A stretch of 6,571 bases of DNA, from positions 1 to 6,571 of the forward strand of contig JAUNMD010000055.1 of NCBI GenBank assembly GCA_030531915.1, in the 5' to 3' direction. A model generated the notes under the pieces. That model saw nothing but the letters and a program-made list of their open reading frames with translations, made no database searches and was not told the DNA's origin. This stretch comes from Pseudomonadota bacterium (GTDB lineage: Bacteria; Pseudomonadota; Alphaproteobacteria; Rs-D84). The translations under genes were made by a program, and so were the position numbers. Positions 1-6,241 of the stretch are shown here, piece after piece (within the stretch, counting starts at the first letter, position 1; each line of letters starts with the position of its first letter).

Positions 1-24
1 AATAAGACAGTTTGTGTTCTCCCA

Positions 25-43
25 CCCCCGCCAAGCGCGGGGG
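25..43 (+). terminator. GC-rich hairpin, possible terminator of an upstream plus-strand gene
   Basis: CCCCCGC (25-31) pairs perfectly with GCGGGGG (37-43) around a 5-base loop. The bases that follow (ATGTTTATTG) are T-rich but not a clean T-run, so it would be a weak rho-independent terminator for a gene lying left of the window. It sits just outside the left end of the fold-back element, mirroring the strong terminator outside the right end. Its role is inferred from shape and position only. Confidence 0.35.
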
Positions 44-74
44 ATGTTTATTGAGAGCATAGATAATAGATTTT

Positions 75-98
75 GTGCGCCGAATGGCGCACTTTTTT
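75..98 (+). terminator. Rho-independent terminator-like hairpin
   Basis: GTGCGCC (75-81) pairs with GGCGCAC (86-92) around GAAT and is followed directly by six Ts (93-98). This is a textbook shape on the plus strand; the reverse strand has no T-run. It could end transcription from a gene left of the window. It lies within the left arm of the fold-back element, so it may travel with that element rather than belong to a gene. Confidence 0.55.
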
Positions 99-103
99 AT
101 TCA

Positions 104-139
104 CTGGATTGCTTCGTCATTTCATTCCTCGCAATGACA
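104..139 (-). repeat. Short dispersed intergenic repeat of the 'CATTGCGAG...CGAAGCAATCC' type
   Basis: Read on the minus strand this begins TGTCATTGCGAGG and ends ACGAAGCAATCCAG, with the ends forming a short imperfect palindrome (ATTGC 108-112 with GCAAT 131-135). From memory, sequences of this form are very common intergenic repeats in diverse bacteria, including Rickettsiales. Only one copy is visible here, so its repeat nature rests on recognition rather than on copies in this window. It has no full counterpart in the right arm of the fold-back element and may be a separate insertion in the left arm. Confidence 0.45.
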
Positions 140-182
140 ATGTTTCTAGAATGCAAAAGTCATTCTTGTCGTGGACTGAGTT

Positions 183-297
183 CTCCTCCTGTGGAGGAGT
201 ACCCGAAGGGTGAGGTGGTCTTTTGTCCGAAAGCATCAATCTATAATTATGCACTCTCCCGACCACCCCGTCGCATTCGCGACACCCCTCCATGGAG
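183..297. repeat. Compound palindrome: four small hairpins inside a larger inverted repeat
   Basis: The left arm holds CTCCTCC/GGAGGAG (183-189 with 193-199) and ACCC/GGGT (201-204 with 208-211), then GGTGGTC (214-220). The right arm holds GACCACC (261-267), GTCGC/GCGAC (270-274 with 279-283) and the palindrome CTCCATGGAG (288-297). The arms mirror each other in layout, while the small hairpins differ in sequence but keep their pairing. This pattern suggests selection for folding in RNA or single-stranded DNA. It forms the core of the larger 55-407 element. Confidence 0.55.
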
Positions 298-415
298 TCA
301 CCCACAAAATTTATCAATTTTGCGGGGGCCGATGGCGGGGAATTTAGTGCGTTCTAGAAATACCGTCATTCTGTGGGGTGTCCCCAAAAAATCTATAATC
401 TCTGCTCTATTATCT

Positions 416-440
416 AAAAAAAACGCCCCCGTGGGGCGTC
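416..440 (-). terminator. Rho-independent terminator of the three-gene operon
   Basis: On the minus strand ACGCCCC (439-433) pairs with GGGGCGT (429-423) around a 3-base loop and continues into eight Ts (423-416). The stem begins three bases after the stop codon of the 800-aa OmpA-domain gene. On the plus strand it is followed only by CTTTT, so it would terminate poorly in that direction. Confidence 0.88.
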
Positions 441-442
441 TT

Positions 443-2845
443 TTAACATTTGCTGTCGCTGTATGTTATATCAACCTTGCGGCACGATTCTTGTGCGCCA
501 TTCAACGTGCATTCGGTTTGACCGCGGCCGCTGGCCTGAATATTTTGTACCGACAGGCCGGCTGATATCAACGCCGCCTTGACCGCATTGGCGCGATTCA
601 CCGACAGGTTGTCGTTTAACTTTGCATTACCGGTTTTGTCGGTGTGGCCAACAACCGTGATGCAATAATCAGAACCGCCACCCGTTGCAACAGATGTTTT
701 TACCTGTGATGCAAACGATGTAATCGTATTTTTTGCCGCCGGTGTCAGTGTTGATTTGCCCAACGCAAACAGATTCTTGGCCGGTAATACAATGTGTTGT
801 ATCGGCATTATGTCGGCGGTGACCTGTGCCAGCAGGCCTGTTGACTGTTGCGTTATCTGGGGCAATGTCGCCAGCGTTGGGTTATTGCGTACGCATTGGC
901 CGCCCTCTATGGCGAAACCGGTTGTGGGGCATTCGCACGTTTGTCCATCAGCAGACATACGAAATCCATTTTGACATGAACACGTGCCGTCATCTGCAAC
1001 CGCTATGTTCGGGTCGGACGTATCGCATTTTGCGTTTGGTGCGGGGACAACGCACTTGCCATCTTGGACAACGCGGTCAGATGGACAGGCCTCGCACATA
1101 TTGGAATTGGTGTTGAATACCATCGTGTCCTTGTTCTTGCATTCGCAATTCGGATATGTGCCGGTGGTATCAGATGGACAGGTTATGCTGGCCTCGCTGT
1201 CGGGCAATTTTGCAACGTCGTCCTGTAATTTATACAGGGGGGCGTATTTAGCAACGATTTCGTCACTGCGATTTTGTTTCTTTGCCCCAGAATTTACCGC
1301 GACATCGGCAACCAAACTGGCGGCGGCACCAACGCCCGCTGTGATTGCGCCGGTCTTTAATTTTTGGGTTGTTTCACTTTTTTGCGCATTCCATTTTTGT
1401 GCATCTGCGCCCGTTGGGTCGGACAGTGCACGTGACAAACTGGCGTATGTGCCATTGGTAATGCCCGTGGATTCATCGTCATACAGACCGGTTGATGCCT
1501 TGTCCAAAATAACCTGTGATTCAATGCCGGCGGACAGGCCCAATGCCTCTTTGCGGGTCTTCAAATCATCGGCCAATGTTTTATATTCATTGTACAGTGT
1601 CAACAGGTCATTGCCACCCGGTAATTCAACCTCTTTATCGCCGCCCTTGATATTGCGACCCATGCCATAGTCACACTTGAACGTGGCCAGGTACGCGGTC
1701 ATGTCGGCCTCGGCCGCGTCGTCGGCACGGCGTTCCGCCAGTGCAGATGCCGCCATCTGTGCGCCGATACCGGTTGCACCAATGCCTGCCGCACCAATCA
1801 GTTTGTTGGCGGTGGATTGTTCCTTGGCCTTTTGTGCGTTATAATTTTCACGCAGTTCCTGAGTCTTGGCCGCGGACTGTTCAGCGGTCAATGTTGGCTT
1901 TGGTTTTTCAGTGCATGATAATTTATCGGCACTGACGTTATAATCGCTGGCGCATTCGTCGATTGCGCACTGTTCAGAATTTGTTTCGGTGTTCCATACG
2001 CGGTGTGCGGTTTTTGCGTTGGCGGGCATCGGTTTACAACCGCCGCTGATTTCGATGCATTTGCCACCCGACACTTCGTATCCGCCATCGCATTCGGTTG
2101 CGTTGCATGTGCCGCGCTTTAATTCGCCCGCGGTTGCGTGCGGAATTGCTGCAATTTGTTCGGCACTGCATGGGCCATCGCTGGGTACGCATTTCCCGCC
2201 GTCCAGCATATATTTGGAATTACATTTTTTGATAGTGCATTCCAATGCCGCGCCATTCATTTCGTATTTTGCAGATTTGGCGTTTGCATCACCCGATTGA
2301 CAATCACGACCAACCATATCATCGCAACCAGTTTTTGATGCGTTCATAACATAGCGTGGGCCGTCGCAGACAATTTGTTCGCATACGCCATTCGTCAATT
2401 TATATTCGGCAATGCATGCGGTCGGTTCGCAGTGAATGCCCGCGCCATCGGCGTTTCGTGCGGTGTTACCGGCACTGGCGTGCAAAGGACTCAGTTCATC
2501 GGCGGTGCAGGCGCGGCTGACCCACTGGGCGGTGGCGACAACCTCGTCCAAGACGTTTTCGCAATTTAATACAATTTTGGAATTTGCGCTTGATGCCGAA
2601 ACTGTTTTTGATGTGCAGCCAGTAAAACTGATTTCCAATGTATCGTTGCTGTCGACATCTGATAATGAAAACGCGCCGTCAATGTCCGCAATCGCGTATT
2701 TGTTTGTCGCGTTTTTACTCAATACCGTCGCGCCGGTCAGTGGTTCGCCACGTTCGTCCACAATCGAGCCAGATACACTGGTTGTGGCGGCGAATGCCGG
2801 CACAGAAAATAAAACGACAAAGATTCCAGTTAAAAATTTTTTCAT
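443..2845 (-). CDS. Mosaic secreted protein with CarboxypepD-reg-like, cysteine-repeat, EGF-like and C-terminal OmpA domains
   Basis: 800-aa exported protein, probably tethered to peptidoglycan at the outer envelope. Residues 1-19 are a signal peptide (cleavage after AFA). Residues ~22-104 resemble the carboxypeptidase-regulatory-like beta domain at the N-terminus of SusC-type receptors, ending LDEVVATAQ. Residues 113-311 hold four cysteine repeats with core C-x4-C-x3-Y and a closing Cys. Residues 317-555 are mostly helical, with glycine-rich hydrophobic segments at 347-370 and 498-516. Residues 556-651 are EGF-like; 622-637 fits C-x-C-x2-G-F-x8-C. Residues 690-800 are an OmpA C-terminal domain with GHTD (733-736) and NRA; Asp736 and Arg751 are 15 apart, like the peptidoglycan-binding pair of E. 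coli OmpA. There is no OmpA barrel and no TonB-receptor barrel. The protein ends in Cys. Its ATG shares one base with the preceding stop (TAATG), so translation is probably coupled. The OmpA domain is secure; the overall role is unknown. Confidence 0.93.
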   Translation of the reverse strand: MKKFLTGIFVVLFSVPAFAATTSVSGSIVDERGEPLTGATVLSKNATNKYAIADIDGAFSLSDVDSNDTLEISFTGCTSKTVSASSANSKIVLNCENVLDEVVATAQWVSRACTADELSPLHASAGNTARNADGAGIHCEPTACIAEYKLTNGVCEQIVCDGPRYVMNASKTGCDDMVGRDCQSGDANAKSAKYEMNGAALECTIKKCNSKYMLDGGKCVPSDGPCSAEQIAAIPHATAGELKRGTCNATECDGGYEVSGGKCIEISGGCKPMPANAKTAHRVWNTETNSEQCAIDECASDYNVSADKLSCTEKPKPTLTAEQSAAKTQELRENYNAQKAKEQSTANKLIGAAGIGATGIGAQMAASALAERRADDAAEADMTAYLATFKCDYGMGRNIKGGDKEVELPGGNDLLTLYNEYKTLADDLKTRKEALGLSAGIESQVILDKASTGLYDDESTGITNGTYASLSRALSDPTGADAQKWNAQKSETTQKLKTGAITAGVGAAASLVADVAVNSGAKKQNRSDEIVAKYAPLYKLQDDVAKLPDSEASITCPSDTTGTYPNCECKNKDTMVFNTNSNMCEACPSDRVVQDGKCVVPAPNAKCDTSDPNIAVADDGTCSCQNGFRMSADGQTCECPTTGFAIEGGQCVRNNPTLATLPQITQQSTGLLAQVTADIMPIQHIVLPAKNLFALGKSTLTPAAKNTITSFASQVKTSVATGGGSDYCITVVGHTDKTGNAKLNDNLSVNRANAVKAALISAGLSVQNIQASGRGQTECTLNGAQESCRKVDITYSDSKC

Positions 2846-4638
2846 TATTTATATTGCCCGCATTCTTGTTCAATTTTTTTATTTATAAATTCTGTTTGTG
2901 CGCGATCAAACGCAGCGTTGCTGTCGATGACCCCTTCGGCATCAACGGCGGATGCAGCGGCCATTTCTTGTTGCAATAATCCGGCAAAATCGGCATCGTT
3001 TGCAAAATTCCAATTCTTGGAACGGACGCTTTCTGCACAGTTATTATATTTCTGCTGTGGCGTTTCCATCTTTGCCACGTTCAGGGTATCGGACGACAAA
3101 TCTAATTTTTCGTTTTTGATTGTGTCTAATTCTGATTTTTCTGCGTCGGCGATTTCTTTATCAATGTCTTTTGATGCCTGACGTTCTGCCTTGCGTAATG
3201 CGCGGTTCAATTTTCTGTCGCTGACCGTGCGTGTGGTGTCGGCGTTTGCATCAGATGTCGTGTCTGATTTTGCCTCTGATTTTGTGTCCGATGGTGTTCC
3301 CGACTTTTGCGATGCGTCTGATGACGATGCGGCCTTGTCATTTATTTCGGCGTTTTCTTTTTCGGCATCTTTCAGGGCATTCTTGGCCTTTTGCGTGTCG
3401 ATTGCACGACCGATTGCGCCCGATGTAATCGCGCCCGTTGCCACACCAACACCAGCCCCCAACATACCAGTTGTTGCGGATGTCTGGCTGCGTGTCAGGC
3501 GGTATGCGTTTTCTTTGAATGTTGTGATATCAATACCAAACCAGTTCTGGTCACAATCAAATGTTGCGCCGGCATATGCCTTCTTGGACGCATATGGAAC
3601 GTCGCTGTCGCCCGCCCAGAAATTGACGGTATAGACGCAATCCAAACTGCGTTCATCAAACATTGCGCCCAAACGTTTGCATACCGTGGCCATTTGATCG
3701 CGCAGTGCATACAGGCGTTTTTCTTCGGATTGAATCTGAACCTCGGCCCCTTGGCGCAGGGTTGCAAATGCGCCCATTGTGCGACTGGCCAGACCACTGT
3801 CGGCCGCGCGACATTCGTCGGCGATGCTGGCGCATGCGCTGATTGCGTTATCGCCCGCCGATTTGCCCAGACATTTTGAATACGTGTTTCCGCACTGGTT
3901 CGTAATGCATTTGTTGTAACGATTGCCACAATCCAAGATTTTATTGTATGACGCCAACAGTGCGTTCATGTCACGGTCGGCCTTGATTTCTGTGGCAAAT
4001 AATTTGTATTCGTTGCCGGTGCATTCCGTGTCGCGACGGCACGAGTCCATTTTTGTACCCCATGTCGTGTCGGTGTCACCGCTGCATTTTGTGAAATCGT
4101 TGCCGCATTTGTTTTGCATGCATGCGCGCAATGTTGCATCACACGCGTTTTGACCACTGGCCGACGATTTTGTCGCCGATGCGTTTGCGGTGTTTGTTGT
4201 GTCGGCGGCGTCCAGTGCGGCACGCTGGCGACGGATTTGTTCCGCCAGTTCTGTGTCAGCCGAATTGTTTGATGCGGCCGCAACAGATGAATTTACTGCG
4301 GACGCGAATTGTTCGCTCTTGTCCGTAATGACGACGTCGTCGGCTGCGCTGTCTGATGTATCTGATTTTTCAGGTTCGGACGGCGTGGTGTCGGTTGTAT
4401 CAGCCGCCGTGGTATCAGATGCGGTGGTATTATTATTTGCGTTTGCCGAACTGGTAATATTTGCAGACATTGTTGGCATGCGTGATGCAATGCTGACGCG
4501 TGGTGCGGTGCGTGTTGTTACCGTGTTACGCTGAACCACCGCGGGTGCGGCAAACGCGTCCGTGCATGCGATGGCGCATGCCAGTGCGATTGCGCTGATT
4601 TTAATACGTTTATAAAAATCCACTGTTACTTGCGTCAT
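2845..4638 (-). CDS. Secreted cysteine-rich protein with a duplicated six-cysteine module and a glycine-zipper segment
   Basis: 597 aa, family not recognised. The N-terminus has KR followed by a hydrophobic core and AFA, a signal peptide cleaved near residue 30. Residues ~55-100 and ~436-470 are Ser/Thr/Asp/Asn-rich low-complexity linkers. Residues 166-206 and 237-276 are two copies of a six-cysteine module; the first four cysteines repeat exactly 71 residues apart. A helical stretch runs to Cys320. Residues ~388-412 form a Gly/Ala-rich hydrophobic segment (GxxxG-like). Residues ~414-435 and ~472-512 are highly charged and probably coiled coil. The mature part has 17 cysteines, suggesting disulfide bonding in the periplasm or on the surface. 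It starts 15 bases after the upstream stop and overlaps the next ATG by one base. The start codon has only a weak Shine-Dalgarno (AAAGAC), so reinitiation from the upstream gene is plausible. The coding call is strong; the function is unknown. Confidence 0.9.
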   Translation of the reverse strand: MTQVTVDFYKRIKISAIALACAIACTDAFAAPAVVQRNTVTTRTAPRVSIASRMPTMSANITSSANANNNTTASDTTAADTTDTTPSEPEKSDTSDSAADDVVITDKSEQFASAVNSSVAAASNNSADTELAEQIRRQRAALDAADTTNTANASATKSSASGQNACDATLRACMQNKCGNDFTKCSGDTDTTWGTKMDSCRRDTECTGNEYKLFATEIKADRDMNALLASYNKILDCGNRYNKCITNQCGNTYSKCLGKSAGDNAISACASIADECRAADSGLASRTMGAFATLRQGAEVQIQSEEKRLYALRDQMATVCKRLGAMFDERSLDCVYTVNFWAGDSDVPYASKKAYAGATFDCDQNWFGIDITTFKENAYRLTRSQTSATTGMLGAGVGVATGAITSGAIGRAIDTQKAKNALKDAEKENAEINDKAASSSDASQKSGTPSDTKSEAKSDTTSDANADTTRTVSDRKLNRALRKAERQASKDIDKEIADAEKSELDTIKNEKLDLSSDTLNVAKMETPQQKYNNCAESVRSKNWNFANDADFAGLLQQEMAAASAVDAEGVIDSNAAFDRAQTEFINKKIEQECGQYK

Positions 4639-4653
4639 TTATATTGTCTTTGT

Positions 4654-5523
4654 TTATTTCAGCACATTGCACGCCAATTCATAGAACTTGCACAAATTGG
4701 CGGCTATGGATTTTTCAGATGATGCGTCGCCGGCGGCGCACTTGTTCGGCATATTGTTTTCGCATACCGAATTTATGCACGCATCGCGACCCGCATTGTT
4801 GGTACAGTTGGCACGCGCCGTTGCCAATTTCTGGGTTCGGGCATTTTGGTATGATTCAACAATTCCGTTGATTGTGTTTTGGGCGTTGGCCAAGAATCTG
4901 TCGCGGGTGGTAATCATCGTGCTGCGAATATTTGCGGTGTATTCGTCGCACCCCGTGGCCAGAACGCTGCACGTTGCAAACGCCGCATCAAAATCCGCAC
5001 TGTCCGCGCATTGGGCATAGTTTGCACCACAATGTTTTGATTCCGTCATGCATGCGGTGATGTCGGTGGTGCATTTGGATTGGCTGGCCGGCTTTGCCGC
5101 CGCAATGGCCAATGCCGACATTTCCGCACTGATGCCCGCCGCACGGCATGATTGTTCAATCAAACCGTCGTATGCGTCAGATGCATTTTCAGCAGTGCAG
5201 CCGTCAACGCGCGCAATACATTGGCGAATTGCCCATGCATATCGCGCCGATGGGGCGTCGGGTGCTTTCTGTAATTCCTTGGCCGATAAATTGTATTTCG
5301 CAGATGTTCCGACCGATACACTGCGCATAGTGTTGGTTGGCGTGCCGGCGTCGGCTGTGCCACAATACTGGCAACGTGCGGCCGGATTAGATGACACATT
5401 GATTGCGCACACGGAATCCAAACACCGTGTTAAATCGGCAACGCTGCACGCCGCGTGTGCCATATTGGTGTGCGCCATGCCCAGTGCGATTGCCGCTGAA
5501 AAAATATAGATGCTGTTTTTCAT
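4654..5523 (-). CDS. Secreted cysteine-rich protein sharing the six-cysteine module
   Basis: 289 aa, first gene of the operon, family not recognised. Residues 1-24 are a signal peptide (cleavage after AHA). The protein has 20 cysteines, all after or at the edge of the cleavage site. Residues 151-192 hold six cysteines spaced 7,7,7,13,7, almost the same as the module in the next gene (7,5,7,13,7), including a shared CG(N/A)x(F/Y) core. A helix of about 48 residues to Cys240 follows, as in the neighbour (44 residues). Shorter C-[LI]-x-S-V-C pieces occur at 34-39 and 249-254. The signal peptides of the two genes also share an S-A-x-IAL core. This suggests partial paralogy by duplication. The start is supported by a purine-rich AAGAGAG just before the ATG (tight, 2-base spacing) and by a promoter upstream. 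A soluble periplasmic or surface disulfide-bonded protein is likely; no function is assigned. Confidence 0.9.
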   Translation of the reverse strand: MKNSIYIFSAAIALGMAHTNMAHAACSVADLTRCLDSVCAINVSSNPAARCQYCGTADAGTPTNTMRSVSVGTSAKYNLSAKELQKAPDAPSARYAWAIRQCIARVDGCTAENASDAYDGLIEQSCRAAGISAEMSALAIAAAKPASQSKCTTDITACMTESKHCGANYAQCADSADFDAAFATCSVLATGCDEYTANIRSTMITTRDRFLANAQNTINGIVESYQNARTQKLATARANCTNNAGRDACINSVCENNMPNKCAAGDASSEKSIAANLCKFYELACNVLK

Positions 5524-5541
5524 TTCTCTCTTGTCTGGTAA

Positions 5542-5571
5542 ATTATATCAAAAAAGGGCAGGGCGCGCCAA
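5542..5571 (-). promoter_or_regulatory. Sigma70-like promoter of the three-gene operon
   Basis: On the minus strand a perfect -10 TATAAT (5547-5542) lies 18 bases downstream of a weaker -35 TTGGCG (5571-5566; four of six matches to TTGACA). The predicted start of transcription near 5535 leaves a very short leader of about 12 bases before the ATG at 5523. The -35 overlaps the 8-base palindrome GGCGCGCC (5562-5569), which could be an operator, but this is unproven. Confidence 0.6.
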
Positions 5572-5598
5572 CAAAAAAGTACTGGAAAAATCAACGTC

Positions 5599-5627
5599 TT
5601 GACAAAAGTAATGTTTTGTCCTATATT
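5599..5627 (+). promoter_or_regulatory. Strong sigma70-like promoter of the 178-aa coiled-coil gene
   Basis: A perfect -35 TTGACA (5599-5604) is followed after exactly 17 bases by TATATT (5622-5627; five of six matches to TATAAT). Transcription would start near 5634, giving a leader of about 22 bases with AAGGTG at 5645-5650, five bases before the ATG. It diverges from the operon promoter, with 27 bases between the two -35 boxes, so a regulator bound between them could affect both sides. Confidence 0.75.
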
Positions 5628-5655
5628 AGTGGCGATATAAATAAAAGGTGCAAAA

Positions 5656-6192
5656 ATGGCAACAAAGAAATTAGACAAGAAAGTTTTGGCGCGCGTTGGT
5701 GCAGGCATCGCGGCAATCGCGCTGTTGGCGTTTGGTATTACCCAGTGCAGCAGCAAGCAATCCGCCCGCGCAGATCGTGATAATTACAAGAGTGCGTATG
5801 AAAACTTGAATGGTCAGGTTGAACGCTTGACGGACGAAAATGCGGCATTGCGTGATTCTTTGGATTATACCGCGGCCAAATTGAACGAATGCGAAAAGGG
5901 CAAGCGTTGTGTTCGCGCGCAGACACCGGCCAAGAAAAAATCACAGCCGAAAAAGTCGCCTGCGAAACCACAGCAAAAACAGTCCCAGAAATCTGCGCCT
6001 GCGTCATGCGGTGGTGGCAACAAGGTTATTGTTCGTGACGATGCCCAGAACAATGGCGCAATCGTCGTCGGCAACAATAACAACGTCGTTGTTGTAAATA
6101 ATAATGCAAAACAGGTCGCGGCGGATACTGTAAAGCGTGTTCATACGATTACCGCAACGCGCATTTGGTATTCCAAGGTAAAAGCGAAATAA
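5656..6192 (+). CDS. Membrane-anchored coiled-coil protein with a lysine-rich linker and an asparagine/valine-rich C-terminal segment
   Basis: 178 aa, family not recognised. The start is well supported by AAGGTG five bases upstream and by a near-consensus promoter. Residues 1-13 are lysine-rich; 14-29 are a hydrophobic membrane segment, probably an uncleaved anchor with the rest in the periplasm. Cys31 follows a Q, so it is not a good lipobox (ITQC). Residues ~40-80 form a likely coiled coil with leucines at 51, 58, 65, 69 and 76. Residues ~90-116 are a Lys/Pro/Gln/Ser linker like those of proteins that span the cell wall. Residues 132-150 alternate short runs of Asn and Val (NNGAIVVGNNNN and VVVVNNN), which could form a beta structure or a self-associating strip. 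The gene is monocistronic, with its own terminator, and is transcribed away from the cysteine-rich operon. A structural role in the envelope is a guess; no enzymatic motif is visible. Confidence 0.88.
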   Translation: MATKKLDKKVLARVGAGIAAIALLAFGITQCSSKQSARADRDNYKSAYENLNGQVERLTDENAALRDSLDYTAAKLNECEKGKRCVRAQTPAKKKSQPKKSPAKPQQKQSQKSAPASCGGGNKVIVRDDAQNNGAIVVGNNNNVVVVNNNAKQVAADTVKRVHTITATRIWYSKVKAK

Positions 6193-6210
6193 TTTTTACA
6201 CCATCAAATG

Positions 6211-6240
6211 AAAACAGTCCGTTATCGGGCTGTTTTTTTT
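6211..6240 (+). terminator. Rho-independent terminator of the 178-aa coiled-coil gene
   Basis: AAAACAGTCCG (6211-6221) pairs with CGGGCTGTTTT (6226-6236) around TTAT, with one T-G wobble, and runs into eight Ts (6233-6240). It begins 18 bases after the stop codon. It also separates this gene from the next plus-strand gene, which then needs its own promoter. Confidence 0.88.
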
Positions 6241-6241
6241 A

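Larger units (their letters stand above)
55..407. repeat. Imperfect fold-back (MITE-like) intergenic element of about 353 bp
   Basis: The ends are inverted copies: 55-74 matches the reverse complement of 388-407 at 18 of 20 positions. A second, inner pair (132-155 against 348-371 reversed) matches at 19 of 24 positions around a shared TTTCTAGAA. A third pair, GGTGGTC at 214-220 and GACCACC at 261-267, closes the centre around a 40-base spacer. Further hairpins occur inside (75-92, 270-283, 305-322, 375-385). No protein-coding frame is convincing in this stretch, which accounts for most of the non-coding first 442 bases. It resembles a non-autonomous palindromic element or several nested intergenic repeats. 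No transposase and no clear target-site duplication were seen, so mobility is inferred. Confidence 0.5.

Noticed and set aside
183..322. A CRISPR array in the repeat-rich left region
   Set aside because: There are inverted repeats but no series of identical direct repeats separated by regular unique spacers, and no cas genes are present.
144..372. TTCTAGAA followed by GTCATTCT, seen at both 144-166 and 352-372, as a target-site duplication
   Set aside because: TTCTAGAA is its own reverse complement, and the longer match between the two places is inverted, so it is better explained as part of the fold-back arms. The gap lengths also differ (7 and 5 bases).
14..565. A 183-codon plus-strand open frame across the left intergenic region
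   Set aside because: It runs through several hairpins and inverted repeats and the operon terminator, and enters the OmpA-domain gene antisense. It has no protein-like composition and no clear ribosome binding site.
984..1670. A 228-codon plus-strand open frame, and other long frames opposite the operon genes
   Set aside because: They lie antisense to genes with signal peptides, domains and consistent composition. Their openness follows from the codon bias of the minus-strand genes.
2534..2782. Calling the 800-aa protein a TonB-dependent (SusC-like) receptor
   Set aside because: Only the leading regulatory-like domain and LDEVV-type linker are present. No plug or beta-barrel follows; the C-terminus is an OmpA domain.
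3495..3929. A 144-codon minus-strand frame inside the 597-aa gene
   Set aside because: It is an overlapping frame shadow within a well-supported gene on the same strand; its start has no separate signal.
5656..5751. Reading the 178-aa protein as a lipoprotein cleaved before Cys31
   Set aside because: The residues before the cysteine are I-T-Q. A Gln at the position just before Cys does not fit the lipobox, so an uncleaved membrane anchor is preferred.
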